Shown here: piece by piece, positions 42,001 to 51,001 of the stretch
Numbering within the stretch: the first letter of the stretch is position 1
How the letters are laid out: every line of letters begins with the position of its first letter
Origin: Brassica napus
Taxonomy: Eukaryota > Streptophyta > Magnoliopsida > Brassicales > Brassicaceae
Reading direction: 5' to 3'
Length of the DNA stretch: 64,000 nucleotides
NCBI RefSeq assembly: GCF_020379485.1
Contig: NW_026014709.1
Location: 35,415 to 99,414, forward strand
The notes under the pieces: model-generated
What the model saw: only the letters and a program-made list of their open reading frames with translations
The model's database searches: none
What the model was told of the DNA's origin: nothing
Translations under genes and position numbers: made by a program

Positions 42001-43641
42001 GTGAAGCATCCTACTCAGGCCGTGTGCTCTTTCTCTCAATATCCAGAAGCACATGGTGCATTCATGGTAAACTTAGATGAGAATCACATTCCAAGAAGCT
42101 ATGAAGAGGCAATGGAGGATAAGGAATGGAAGGAATCAGTAGGAGCTGAGGCAGGAGCTATGATAAAGAATGATACATGGTTTGAAAGTGAACTACCAAA
42201 AGGGAAGAAGGCAGTATCTAGTAAATGGATCTTCACAATCAAATACAAAGCTGATGGACAGATTGAGAGGAAGAAGACTAGATTAGTAGCAAGAGGGTTC
42301 ACTCAAACATATGGAGAGGATTACATTGAGACATTTGCACCAGTAGCCAAGTTACACACCATTAGAATTGTACTAAGCTTGGCAGTTAACCTTGGATGGG
42401 GATTGTGGCAAATGGATGTGAAGAATGCATTCTTACAAGGAGAACTTGAGGATGAAGTCTACATGTATCCTCCACCAGGTCTTGAACATCTAGTGAAGAG
42501 AGGGAATGTACTGAGGCTAAAGAAGGCTATCTATGGGTTGAAGCAATCACCAAGGGCATGGTACAACAAGTTGAGCACAACTCTAAACAGCCGAGGTTTT
42601 AAGAAGTCTGAATTGGACCATACTCTCTTTACCCTCACTACTCCCTCAGGTATGGTTGCTCTCCTTGTGTATGTGGATGATATCATTATCACAGGAAGTG
42701 ATAAGGAAGGTATCAAAGCAACCAAGGAGTTTCTAAAGTCTATGTTTGAAATAAAAGACTTGGGAGAAATGAAATACTTTCTTGGAATTGAGATTTGTAG
42801 ATCCAAGGAAGGTTTGTTCATGTCCCAAAGGAAGTATACACTTGATCTTTTGAAAGGTGCAGGTGCTTATGGAGGCAAGACAGCAAGGATGCCAATGGAA
42901 GATGGCTACAAAGTACCAAGAGAGGGGGAGATTGAAGACAGCAAGCCATTTCATGATCCTAAACTCTATAGAAAACTTGTTGGCAAATTGATTTATCTAA
43001 CCATCACAAGACCTGATATATGCTTTGCTGTGAATCAGGTGAGTCAACACATGCAGCTTCCCAAGGAACATCATTGGCGTATGGTGGAGAGGCTGCTGAT
43101 GTATCTAAATGGCTCGCCGGATCAAGGTGTATGGATGGGGTGCAATGGAAGCACAGAAGTGGTGGGCTATTGTGATGCTGATTGGGCAGGTGATAGAGCT
43201 GACAGAAGATCAACAACCGGCTATTGCACATTCATTGGAGGCAACTTGGTGACTTGGAAGAGTAAGAAACAGAAGGTGGTGTCATGCTCTAGTGCAGAAG
43301 CTGAATATAGAGCCATGCTGAAGCTTACAAACGAGCTAGTTTGGATCAAGGGCATCTTGAAGCATTTGGAGATAGCACAAGACACTCCAATGACAATGCA
43401 TTGTGACAACCAGGCCGCCATTCACATAGCCTCCAACTCGGTGTTCCATGAGAGAACAAAGCACATTGAGGTTGATTGCCACAAGGTGAGGCAGATGATT
43501 GTCCTAGGAGTCATCTTGCCATGTTATACTAGGAGTGAAGATCAGTTGGCTGATGTATTCACCAAGGCTGCAAGGCAAAAGACAATGGAGTCCATTCATA
43601 TCAGATTGGGCCTCATTGATCTTGGGAAGAGAAGCAGCTGA
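39082..43641 (+). CDS. N Gag-Pol polyprotein (complete Copia)
   Basis: 1519 residues without a stop, beginning MESGMNMNMKVAVCFKG. Gag (about 1-300) has the zinc knuckle CDHCKKHGHKKSQC at 252-265. Protease: DSG at 417-419. Integrase: His548, Cys573 and Cys576 of the zinc site; catalytic Asp603, Asp665 and Glu701, giving the D-35-E spacing. A Glu/Gln/Ser-rich linker with a repeated EGAEASQ unit follows (about 855-955). RT: VKNAFLQGELEDEV and YVDD with Asp1199-Asp1200. RNase H: Asp1365, Glu1406, Asp1442. Stop after LGLIDLGKRSS. The polyprotein would be cut by its own protease; RT copies the RNA in particles and integrase inserts the cDNA. Gag and Pol share one frame, so their ratio must be set by another means, which the sequence does not show. 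Confidence 0.97.
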   Translation: MESGMNMNMKVAVCFKGTNYLVWSRMVRTTVGSKGLWKHITPGEAPKLITQGETEGEAASKAEEKWHQEDMLVMSVLHASLEPAILDAYSYCESAKELWDTLKKVYGNTSNLSRVFEVKQAINNLVQEDMEFTKHLGRFRTLWSELEMLRPSTTDADELNKRREQDKVFGLLLTMNPAYNGLIQHLLREDTLPDLEEVCARIQKEQGSIGLFGKKGELSLVNQATQEEGGEAPQAHKAAHGKYDERRFNGNCDHCKKHGHKKSQCWILHPHLKPAKFMKDREARANVSDGASASGAGTSKGKEIDGREAGDGRSLVAYTGAPSNRGNYDQEYLRKSDLDALIKLFKEHGNIFGYSFGARAIGNDENPTRIDRMHESVIEIINQSRTASLARNDHAFKPSSILAHIASSHAIKPLVVDSGASHHMISDTSLIKNIVPMNGNVMIANGDKIPIRGIGSLKLFDKETKAFYMPEFTSNLLSVKKCATDLQCNVIFSPNDVKFQDIKSSKMIGKGVTKGELYLLEDLAPVSSYSCSFTSVSGSSLSKNALWHARLGHPHNKALKLMLPGVSFENNDCEACILGKHCKTVFTKSTTVYEKCFDLIHSDVWTAPCLSRDNQKYYVTFIDEKSKYTWLTLIPTKDRVLDAFKNFQSYVTNHYNAKIKIFRSDNGGEYTGQAFKLHLSQHGILHQTSCPYTPQQNGVAERKNRHLMEVARSMMFQTNVPKKFWSDAVTTACYLINRTPTLILQGLSPFEVLNRYKPSLEHMKIFGCLCFVMVPGELRNKLEARSSKAMFVGYSSSQKGYKCYDPNTRRVLVSREVKFVEEKGYYEEQIQEDLKDLTSDRAATLRIILEGLGINMDQEQQEVRGTTPIPNHQTSNLEHEGGNGTETQTQSHEESSGSHDQAVESNDQQEGAEASQLRDEGAEASQPREESTQEGVQDMELPAQEGPVLRRSTRLRKDPSSWVNTRVYYNAQAVKHPTQAVCSFSQYPEAHGAFMVNLDENHIPRSYEEAMEDKEWKESVGAEAGAMIKNDTWFESELPKGKKAVSSKWIFTIKYKADGQIERKKTRLVARGFTQTYGEDYIETFAPVAKLHTIRIVLSLAVNLGWGLWQMDVKNAFLQGELEDEVYMYPPPGLEHLVKRGNVLRLKKAIYGLKQSPRAWYNKLSTTLNSRGFKKSELDHTLFTLTTPSGMVALLVYVDDIIITGSDKEGIKATKEFLKSMFEIKDLGEMKYFLGIEICRSKEGLFMSQRKYTLDLLKGAGAYGGKTARMPMEDGYKVPREGEIEDSKPFHDPKLYRKLVGKLIYLTITRPDICFAVNQVSQHMQLPKEHHWRMVERLLMYLNGSPDQGVWMGCNGSTEVVGYCDADWAGDRADRRSTTGYCTFIGGNLVTWKSKKQKVVSCSSAEAEYRAMLKLTNELVWIKGILKHLEIAQDTPMTMHCDNQAAIHIASNSVFHERTKHIEVDCHKVRQMIVLGVILPCYTRSEDQLADVFTKAARQKTMESIHIRLGLIDLGKRSS

Positions 43642-43673
43642 TCCCCTTAGTCATGAGATCTTTACTCTTTTTC

Positions 43674-43781
43674 CCTCATTAAGGTTTTGTCCCAATGGGT
43701 TTTCCTTAGTGAGGTTTTTAATGAGGAAGATCTCATGGCTGTCCAAGCTTAGTCTTTCACAAAGCTAAGCTTGAGGGGGAG
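43674..43781 (+). promoter_or_regulatory. N 3' hairpin module and polypurine tract
   Basis: Hairpin 1: CCTCATTAAGG (43674-43684) with CCTTAGTGAGG (43704-43714). Stem 2: CAAGCTTAG (43744-43752) with CTAAGCTTG (43765-43773). Polypurine tract 43767-43781. Compared with I, the changed bases on one arm are matched on the other. Confidence 0.77.
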
Positions 43782-44390
43782 TGTTGAGATGAAGAGTGTC
43801 AAGTGAAGAATGGAGATGAGGGTTGAGTAGAATGAAGAAGAGGAAGGATAGGAAGGTTTGGGAGCTTTGGGATCAGCCTGTCCGTACAAGGCCGTACATG
43901 GCCGTACATGACAGGACAGGCCGTACAAGATAGGATCGACCAAAGCTCAACCAAACCTCACCATAAGTTATCCAAGTTACTTAAGTAAAGAGGAGAAGTT
44001 ACCTTGGCCTTTGTGAGTGGATCAGACCGTTGGAAAGGATAAGGGAGAGTCTTGGACAGGCTGGCACAGCTGGACACGGAAAAGCAAAAGGTTGAGCCAG
44101 CTAATGAAGGCTCACACGCGCGGCTCACCTCATTGGACAAGTTTGAAATGGCCATTGACTCCACATGCTTACCTTATCCTCTTAAGCTACGAAAACCCTA
44201 GTCTCTTCTCTTATAAAGTTGTAAACACTCTCATTAATACAATCAAGCAAGTTTTGAGTCTTTCTCTTAGTCTTTAAGATCAATGGTTCCATATTAGACT
44301 CATAATCTCATTTCATTCTCTAATCTTCTCTAAATCGATTCTAGTCTTTCCTAAACACTCAGATTACTCTAAACATTACTAAAAATCTCA
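43782..44390 (+). repeat. N 3' LTR
   Basis: 609 bp, no difference from the 5' LTR seen; followed by GAGCA. Confidence 0.97.
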
Positions 44391-47300
44391 GAGCAGGGCC
44401 ATCCAACCGAGGAACTGAAGTGGACAACCGTGAAGGGAATGGAAAAGCTTTGGTGACTTATACTGGAGCCATCAACCCCCGAGGCAATGATCAAGACTTC
44501 ATCAGGAGGTCCGAGATGGATGCACTCATCAAAATGCTCAAGGATAATGGTAACATTCATGGGTATTCATTTGGTGCCTCTATGATTGCTAGGACTATAG
44601 AAATGACTCACAGTAAGGCTGAGATTGCTAGGAATGATAGTAAGGCTGGAATTGAGCAGTACATTGATAGAAATGCTAGGATGAATGCATATAGATCAAA
44701 TTGTATCTGCCATCATGCTAGCAATGCATCCAAACCATTGATTATAGATTCAGGTGCATCTCATCATATGATTAGTGACACCAACCTGATTAAAGACATA
44801 GAACCTACTAATGGATGTGTGATGATTGCAAATGGAGATAAGATACCTATTAAGGGAATAGGAAACTTAAAGCTATTTGATAAGACTACTAGAGCATTTT
44901 ACATTCCTGAATTCACATCAAATCTACTTTCAGTTAAGAAATGCACTACTGATTTGAATTGCAATGTTATATTCAGTCCTAATGATGTGAAGTTTCAGGA
45001 TATTGAAAGCAGCCAACTGATTGGAAAAGGAGTTACAAAGGGAGAGTTATCTATGCTTGAGAAGCTTGATCCTGTTTCCAATCATAACTGCTCATTTACT
45101 TCTGCTTCTAGTTTGAATAAAAATGCATTGTGGCATGCTAGACTAGGTCATCCCCATGAGAGGGCTTTAAACTTGATGTTACCAGGTGTGGTTTTTGAAA
45201 ATGATAAGTGTGAAGCTTGCATTTTAGGCAAGCATTGTAAGAATGTATTTCCAAGAACATCTACTGCTTATGAAAATTGCTTTGATTTGATTCATACTGA
45301 TGTGTGGACTGCACCTATTTTCTCTAGAGATAATCATAAGTACTTTGTCACATTCATTGATGAAAAATCTAAATACACCTGGTTAACACTAATTCCATCA
45401 AAAGATAGGGTGATAGATGCATTCAAGAACTTTCAAGCTTATGTGACTAACCATTATCATGCTAAGATTAAAATTTTGAGATCAGATAATGGAGGAGAAT
45501 ACACAAGCTATGCGTTCAAAAGCCATCTAGATCATCATGGAATACTTCATCAAACAAGCTGCCCCTACACACCACAACAGAATGGTGTAGCTGAGAGGAA
45601 GAACAGGCACTTGATGGAGGTGGCTCGGTCATTAATGTTCCAAGCTAATGTACCTAAAAGATTCTGGAGTGATGCTGTATCTACTGCTTGCTATCTCATC
45701 AACCGAATACCTACAAGGGTATTGAAGGATCAAGCACCGTTTGAGGTACTGAACCAGCGCAAGCCATCTTTGACATATATGAGAGTGTTTGGATGCTTGT
45801 GTTATGTGTTGGTACCAGGAGAGTTGAGGAACAAGCTAGAAGCAAGAAGCAGAAAGGCAATGTTCATTGGCTACTCAACAACTCAAAAAGGATATAAGTG
45901 TTATGATCCAGAAGCTAGAAGGGTACTCGTATCTAGAGATGTGAAGTTCATTGAAGAAAGAGGATACTATGAAGAGAAGAATCAAGAAGACTTGAGGGAT
46001 CTTACATCAGATAAGGCTGGAGTCTTAAGAGTGATTTTGGAAGGTCTTGGTATCAAGATGAATCAGGATCAGTCCACAAGAAGTGGACAACCAGAAGAGA
46101 GCTCAAATGAACCAAGAAGAGCTGCTCAAACACCTCACCTTGATCATGAGGGGGGAAGTGAACCTGAAACTCAAGAAAATGGCCAAGAAGGAGTCGGCTT
46201 GAGTGAAGAAGGAGAAGATTTCAACTCAGGTTCTCATCATCAAGGTGAGCAAGACCAAGGAGATGAAGAACATCACAGTGAAGCACAAGAACCGCATATA
46301 CAAGATGAGCAGGTTCAAGTGCAAGAACAACCTGTATTGAGGAGAAGCACAAGGATTAGAAAGGATCCTTCCTCTTGGGTAAACACGCGAGTGTACTACA
46401 ATGCCCAAGCTGTGGAGGATCCTCCTTGAGTTGTGTGTTCCTTTGCTCAATACCCTGAAGAACATTGTGCGTTCATGGTTAACTTGGATGAGAACTATAT
46501 TCCAAGAAGCTATGAAGAAGCAATCATGGATAAAGAATGGAAGGAATCAGTTGGAGCTGAGGCAGGAGCCATGATCAAGAATGATACATGGTATGAGAGT
46601 GAGTTACCAAAAGGGAAGAAGGCTGTGAGTAGTAAATGGATATTCACAATCAAGTATAAGGCTGATGGAAAGGTTGAGAGGAAGAAGTCAAGGCTAGTAG
46701 CAAGAGGTTTCACCCAAACTTATGGAGAAGATTACATAGAGACCTTTGCACCAGTAGCTAAACTACATACCATAAGGATTGTATTAAGCTTGGCTGTGAA
46801 TCTTGGATGGGGGTTATGGCAAATGGATGTGAAGAATGCATTCTTACAAGGTGAACTTGAGGATGAAGTATATATGCATCCACCTCCAGGCCTAGAACAC
46901 TTAGTGAAGAAAGGGAATGTGTTAAGATTGAAGAAAGCTATCTATGGGCTGAAGCAATCACCAAGGGCTTGGTACAACAAGCTGAGCACTACCCTGAATG
47001 GCCGTGGCTTCAAGAAGTCTGAACTAGACCACACTCTCTTCACACTCACAACTCCCTCAGGTATGATTGCACTTCTTGTGTATGTTGATGATATCATTAT
47101 CACAGGAAGTGATAAGGAAGGTATCATAGCAACCAAGGAGTTCATTAAATCCATGTTTGAGATTAAAGATTTGGGAGAAATGAAATACTTTCTTGGAATT
47201 GAGATATGTAGATCCAAGGAAGGTTTATTCATGTCCCAAAGGAAGTATACACTTGATCTTTTGAAAGGTGCAGGTGCTTATGGAGGCAAGACTGCAAGGA

Positions 47301-48052
47301 TGCCTATGGAGGATGGCTACAAAGTCCCACGAGAGGGGGAGATTGAAGACAGCAAACCTTATCAGGATCCTAAACTCTATAGAAAACTAGTTGGCAAATT
47401 GATTTATCTTACCATAACTAGACCTGACATTTGTTTTGCTGTGAATCAGGTGAGTCAACACATGCAAGTTCCTAAGGAGCATCATTGGCGCATGGTGGAG
47501 AGGATCTTGATGTATCTCAACGGCTCACCTGATCAAGGAGTATGGATGGGTTGCAATGGAAGCACTGAAGTGGTTGGATACTGTGATGCAGATTGGGCTG
47601 GTGATAGAGCAGACAGGAGATCAACCACAGGCTATTGCACATTCATTGGAGGCAACTTGGTGACATGGAAGAGTAAGAAGCAGAAGGTGGTCTCTTGCTC
47701 AAGTGCAGAAGCTGAGTATAGAGCTATGCTGAAGCTTACCAACGAGTTGGTGTGGATCAAAGGCATCTTGAAGCATTTGGAGATTGATCAAGCCACACCA
47801 ATGACAATGCATTGTGATAACCAAGCAGCCATTCACATTGCATCCAACTCGGTGTTTCATGAGAGAACCAAGCACATTGAAGTTGATTGCCACAAGGTGA
47901 GGCAAATGATCATTCTAGGAGTCATCTTGCCATGTTACACAAGGAGTGAAGATCAGTTGGCTGATGTGTTCACCAAAGCTGCAAGACAGAAGACAATGGA
48001 GTCCATTCATATCAGGTTGGGCCTCATTGATCTTGGGAAGGGAAGGAGCTGA
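44391..48052 (+). pseudogene. J Gag end and pol with one nonsense codon
   Basis: Continues the J frame after N. Protease DSGASHHMISD; integrase zinc site with CEACILGKHC, HTDVW, SDNGGEY and AERKNRHLME; acidic linker; then TGA at 46427-46429 in the AVEDP(P) stretch. Element O has CGA (Arg) at this codon, so a single C-to-T change in a CG pair made the stop. After it the frame continues open through RT (YVDDIIITGSD) and RNase H to the stop at 48052. The part before the stop would end after integrase. Every other catalytic residue is kept. Confidence 0.93.
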
Positions 48053-48084
48053 TCCTCTTGGCTGTGAGGTCTTTACTCTTTTTC

Positions 48085-48192
48085 CCTCATCAAGGTTTTG
48101 TCCCAATGGGTTTTCCTTGGTGAGGTTTTTAATGAGGAAGATCTCATAGCCATCCAAGCTTAGGCTTTCACAAAGCTAAGCTTGAGGGGGAG
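48085..48192 (+). promoter_or_regulatory. J 3' hairpin module and polypurine tract
   Basis: Hairpin 1: CCTCATCAAGG (48085-48095) with CCTTGGTGAGG (48115-48125). Stem 2: CAAGCTTAG (48155-48163) with CTAAGCTTG (48176-48184), extended by CTTT/AAAG. Polypurine tract 48178-48192. Confidence 0.77.
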
Positions 48193-48723
48193 TGTTGAGA
48201 TGAGGAAGTCATTATGAGAAGGAGAGGAAGAGCTAAGCAAGTAATGGAAAGAGTACGGACAGTACGGCCTATGTACGGACAGGGGCTTGGCCGTACATCT
48301 GAGGAAACATGAAGGAAGAAGGAGATGGGTGAGTAAAGCCTCTAGAGTACATAGAAGGTCTCAAGACTGATCAGACCGTTTAAGGATAAGGGTGGGACGA
48401 GCCTTATCCATCCAGGCCGTGGACAGGCTGTAAAGGCCAAGCGTGTGAGCCTTACCATCCGTTCATTCAAAAGGGACGCTCCTCTTGGTCTTGACTTCAC
48501 ATGCTTATGACTAGTGCTGCTTTCTCTTAACTTGTAACCCTAATGCCTCTTCTATAAATATTGTAACCTCATCTCATAATAAGATTAGACAGTTCTAAAC
48601 AATCTCTCTCTATACTCATTTCATTATGATTCTCCATTAGTCTCTAATCTGTCTCTTAATCTCTTATTCTCTTCTATAATCCTTTCTAAACTCAGATAAT
48701 CATTTACATCCTTAAATCTCACA
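48193..48723 (+). repeat. J 3' LTR
   Basis: 531 bp, ending CTCACA and joined directly to ACTCC of an A-type LTR piece. Confidence 0.94.
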
Positions 48724-48948
48724 ACTCCAACGTCTGGATAAGCTTTTGGTCAAGTGTAACTTCACCTCGGTCCATACGAGTTACTCGGTGAAGTTACCAT
48801 CCTAGTTTTACCTTGGTACGGTCAGTGTACGGATGGCCCGTCCGTACCATGCCTTAGCTCACTCTTCACTCCCTTTCCTTTCACTCCTTAGCTTTCTCAT
48901 GTCCTTAACTCCTCAATGCCTTCACATATACCTCAACACATCTCAACA
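48724..48948 (-). repeat. A-family LTR fragment (antisense)
   Basis: 225 bp, the exact reverse complement of the first 225 bp of the A LTR (416-640), ending CAACA at 48948. It is the U3 edge of an A-type element once inserted in P; the rest is missing at the J joint. Confidence 0.93.
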
Positions 48949-49275
48949 ATGCTGAAGCTTACAAACGAGCTAGTTTGGATCAAGGGCATCTTGAAGCATT
49001 TGGAGATAGCACAAGACACTCCAATGACAATGCATTGTGACAACCAGGCCGCCATTCACATAGCCTCCAACTCGGTGTTCCATGAGAGAACAAAGCACAT
49101 TGAGGTTGATTGCCACAAGGTGAGGCAGATGATTGTCCTAGGAGTCATCTTGCCATGTTATACTAGGAGTGAAGATCAGTTGGCTGATGTATTCACCAAG
49201 GCTGCAAGGCAAAAGACAATGGAGTCCATTCATATCAGATTGGGCCTCATTGATCTTGGGAAGAGACGCAGCTGA
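48949..49275 (+). pseudogene. P RNase H fragment
   Basis: Encodes MLKLTNELVWIKGILKHLE, then CDNQAAIHIASNSVFHERT, KHIEVDCHKVRQM and the terminal LGLIDLGKRRS. It lacks the first two RNase H acidic residues and everything upstream, lost at the A-type insertion. The ATG here is an internal methionine of pol, not a start codon. Confidence 0.92.
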
Positions 49276-49307
49276 TCCCCTTAGTCATGAGATCTTTACT
49301 CTTTTTC

Positions 49308-49415
49308 CCTCATTAAGGTTTTGTCCCAATGGGTTTTCCTTAGTGAGGTTTTTAATGAGGAAGATCTCATGGCTGTCCAAGCTTAGTCTTTCACAAAGCT
49401 AAGCTTGAGGGGGAG
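49308..49415 (+). promoter_or_regulatory. P 3' hairpin module and polypurine tract
   Basis: Hairpin 1: CCTCATTAAGG (49308-49318) with CCTTAGTGAGG (49338-49348). The CAAGCTTAG/CTAAGCTTG stem follows, and the polypurine tract is 49401-49415. Confidence 0.75.
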
Positions 49416-50006
49416 TGTTGAGATGAAGAGTGTCAAGTGAAGAATGGAGATGAGGGTTGAGTAGAATGAAGAAGAGGAAGGATAGGAAGGTTTGGGAGCT
49501 TTGGGATCAGCCTGTCCGTACAAGGCCGTACATGGCCGGACAGGCCGTACAAGATAGGATCGACCAAAGCTCAACCAAACCTCACCACAAGTTATCCGAG
49601 TTAATTAAGTAAAGAGGAGAAGTTACCTTGGCCTTTGTGGATGGATCAGACCGTTGGAAAGGATAAGGGAGAGTCTTGGACAGGCTGGCACAGCTGGACA
49701 CGGAAAAGCAAAAGGTATGAGCCAGCTAATGAAGGCTCACACGCGCGGCTCACCTCATTGGACAAGTTTGAAATGTCCATTGACTCCACATGCTTACCTT
49801 ATCCTCTTAGCTACGAAAACCCTAGTCTCCTCTCTTATAAAGTTGTAAACACTCTCATTAATACAATAAAGCAAGTTATGAGTCTCTCTTAGTCTTTCTA
49901 AAACTCTCTCTAGACTCCAAATCTTATTTCAGACTTTAATCTTTTCTAAACTCATTCTAATCTTCTCTAAACACTCAGATTACTCTTAACATCACTAAAG
50001 CTATCA
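49416..50006 (+). repeat. P 3' LTR
   Basis: N-family LTR, 591 bp as delimited here. The exact right end is uncertain because CAGCTAGGACAGG is shared with the neighbouring LTR piece Q. Confidence 0.8.
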
Positions 50007-50340
50007 GCTAGGACAGGCTGGCAAGGGCTGGAAAGGAAGAGCATCTGGTCTTGGATAAGAAAGATGCTTCAAACGTGTGGAGACACCTATTGGCCGGTTC
50101 AAATTAAAGCTTAGGCTCCCCTTTGACTCTACATGCTTATGATTTCGAAAACCCTAAGTGTATGGACCTATATATATGTAATCTCATCCCTTAATAAAGA
50201 TTAGACAGTTCTAAACAATCTCTCTCTATACTCATTTCATTATGATTCTTCATTAGTCTCTAATCTGTCTCTTAATCTCTTATTCTCTTCTATAATCCTT
50301 TCTAAACTCAGATAATCATTTACATCCTTAAATCTTATAA
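50007..50340 (+). repeat. Q: mosaic LTR fragment
   Basis: The left 150 bp match the middle of the A LTR (GCTAGGACAGGCTGG onward). From AGACAGTTCTAAACAATC rightwards it matches the R/U5 half of the J LTR almost base for base. It has a TATATATA and an AATAAA between. It ends CTTATA. No internal region is attached. Confidence 0.75.
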
Positions 50341-50363
50341 TCTTTGCTGTTTTATCTCCTTGT
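50341..50363 (+). other. Unassigned 23 bp between Q and L
   Basis: A short T-rich stretch with no match elsewhere in the window. It could be host or other target DNA beside L. Confidence 0.4.
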
Positions 50364-50880
50364 TGTTGAGAAGAAGACCAAGAAGTGAAGAGATGAAGCT
50401 TTGAGGTTCAATAGAGTGTTGAGGCTGAGACAGTAACTTTAGAGTTTTACTGTGGTAACTTTATTTTAACCACAGTAACTACTTGGGAAGTTACCTGAAG
50501 TGATGAGAAGGTAACTTGGTGAAGAGAGGAGTTGAAACTCGTCCAAGGAGGGTAAGGGATAAGGTTTCTCTTGGCTGGAAAGGATAAGCATCTTTACAGC
50601 AAGTGACAGCCTGTCCAAGCATGTGAAGCATCTCAGCCTAGTATTTCTATTGACTTCACATGCTTATAGGTCTAGATTGAATACACTGAACCTAGACATG
50701 ATTGTAATCTCTTTATAGCTTGTAATCTCTCATCTGAATCAATTAATGGAGTTTTGAGTATTCTCTCTTGTTCTTTATTCTCTTAGTCTCTCTTAAATCT
50801 CCAAATCTACACTAATCATCTCTTGATATTTATTCATCACTCTACATACACAAAAGTGTATATGGTATCAGAGCCAGGTT
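50364..50880 (+). repeat. L 5' LTR and primer-binding site
   Basis: 499-bp LTR very close to that of I, with the same GTTACTGTGGTAAC-type repeats; PBS TGGTATCAGAGCCAGGTT at 50863-50880. Confidence 0.94.
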
Positions 50881-51001
50881 GGCAAGGAAGGGAGTGGTGA
50901 TTTGCGAGAATCTGTTGTGTGTTCTTGCTGTTCTTGAGCTGTTCTTCAGTTTCTGGGTATTTGGGAGGTTGTCTGGTCGATTCAAGCAACCTCAACAGGA
51001 G

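Larger units (their letters stand above)
38225..44390 (+). mobile_element. Element N: complete Copia element inserted in J gag
   Basis: Two 609-bp LTRs (38225-38833, 43782-44390) with no difference seen by eye. Target duplication GAGCA lies at 38220-38224 and 44391-44395. PBS 38834-38851, polypurine tract 43767-43781. One gag-pol frame of 1519 residues has all catalytic motifs. It is the only element here that looks able to move on its own, and it is young. Confidence 0.97.
36564..48723 (+). mobile_element. Element J: Copia element carrying N
   Basis: The LTRs are 531 bp (36564-37094, 48193-48723), with at least one difference (C/T in the AATAAGAT(C/T)AGACAG stretch). PBS 37095-37112, polypurine tract 48178-48192. 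The left flank is H (AAAAT before the LTR) but the right flank is ACTCC within an A-type LTR, so there is no target duplication. Apart from N and one nonsense codon its gag-pol is open. Confidence 0.9.
48949..50006 (+). mobile_element. Element P: 3' end of an N-family Copia element
   Basis: Contains the RNase H end, the 3' hairpin module, a polypurine tract (49401-49415) and an LTR (49416-50006, 591 bp). Coding bases are nearly identical to N (43316-43641). The LTR has more differences, including a shorter CGTAC cluster and a diverged end (CTATCA rather than ATCTCA). The left side is cut by an A-type insertion. Confidence 0.88.

Noticed and set aside
50341..50363. Possible host DNA between Q and L
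   Set aside because: Too short to identify; could equally be an unrecognised element piece.
50879..51001. Upstream extension of the L gag frame back to the PBS
   Set aside because: It begins at TTG and reads through the leader; the first ATG at 51002 is preferred, as in I.
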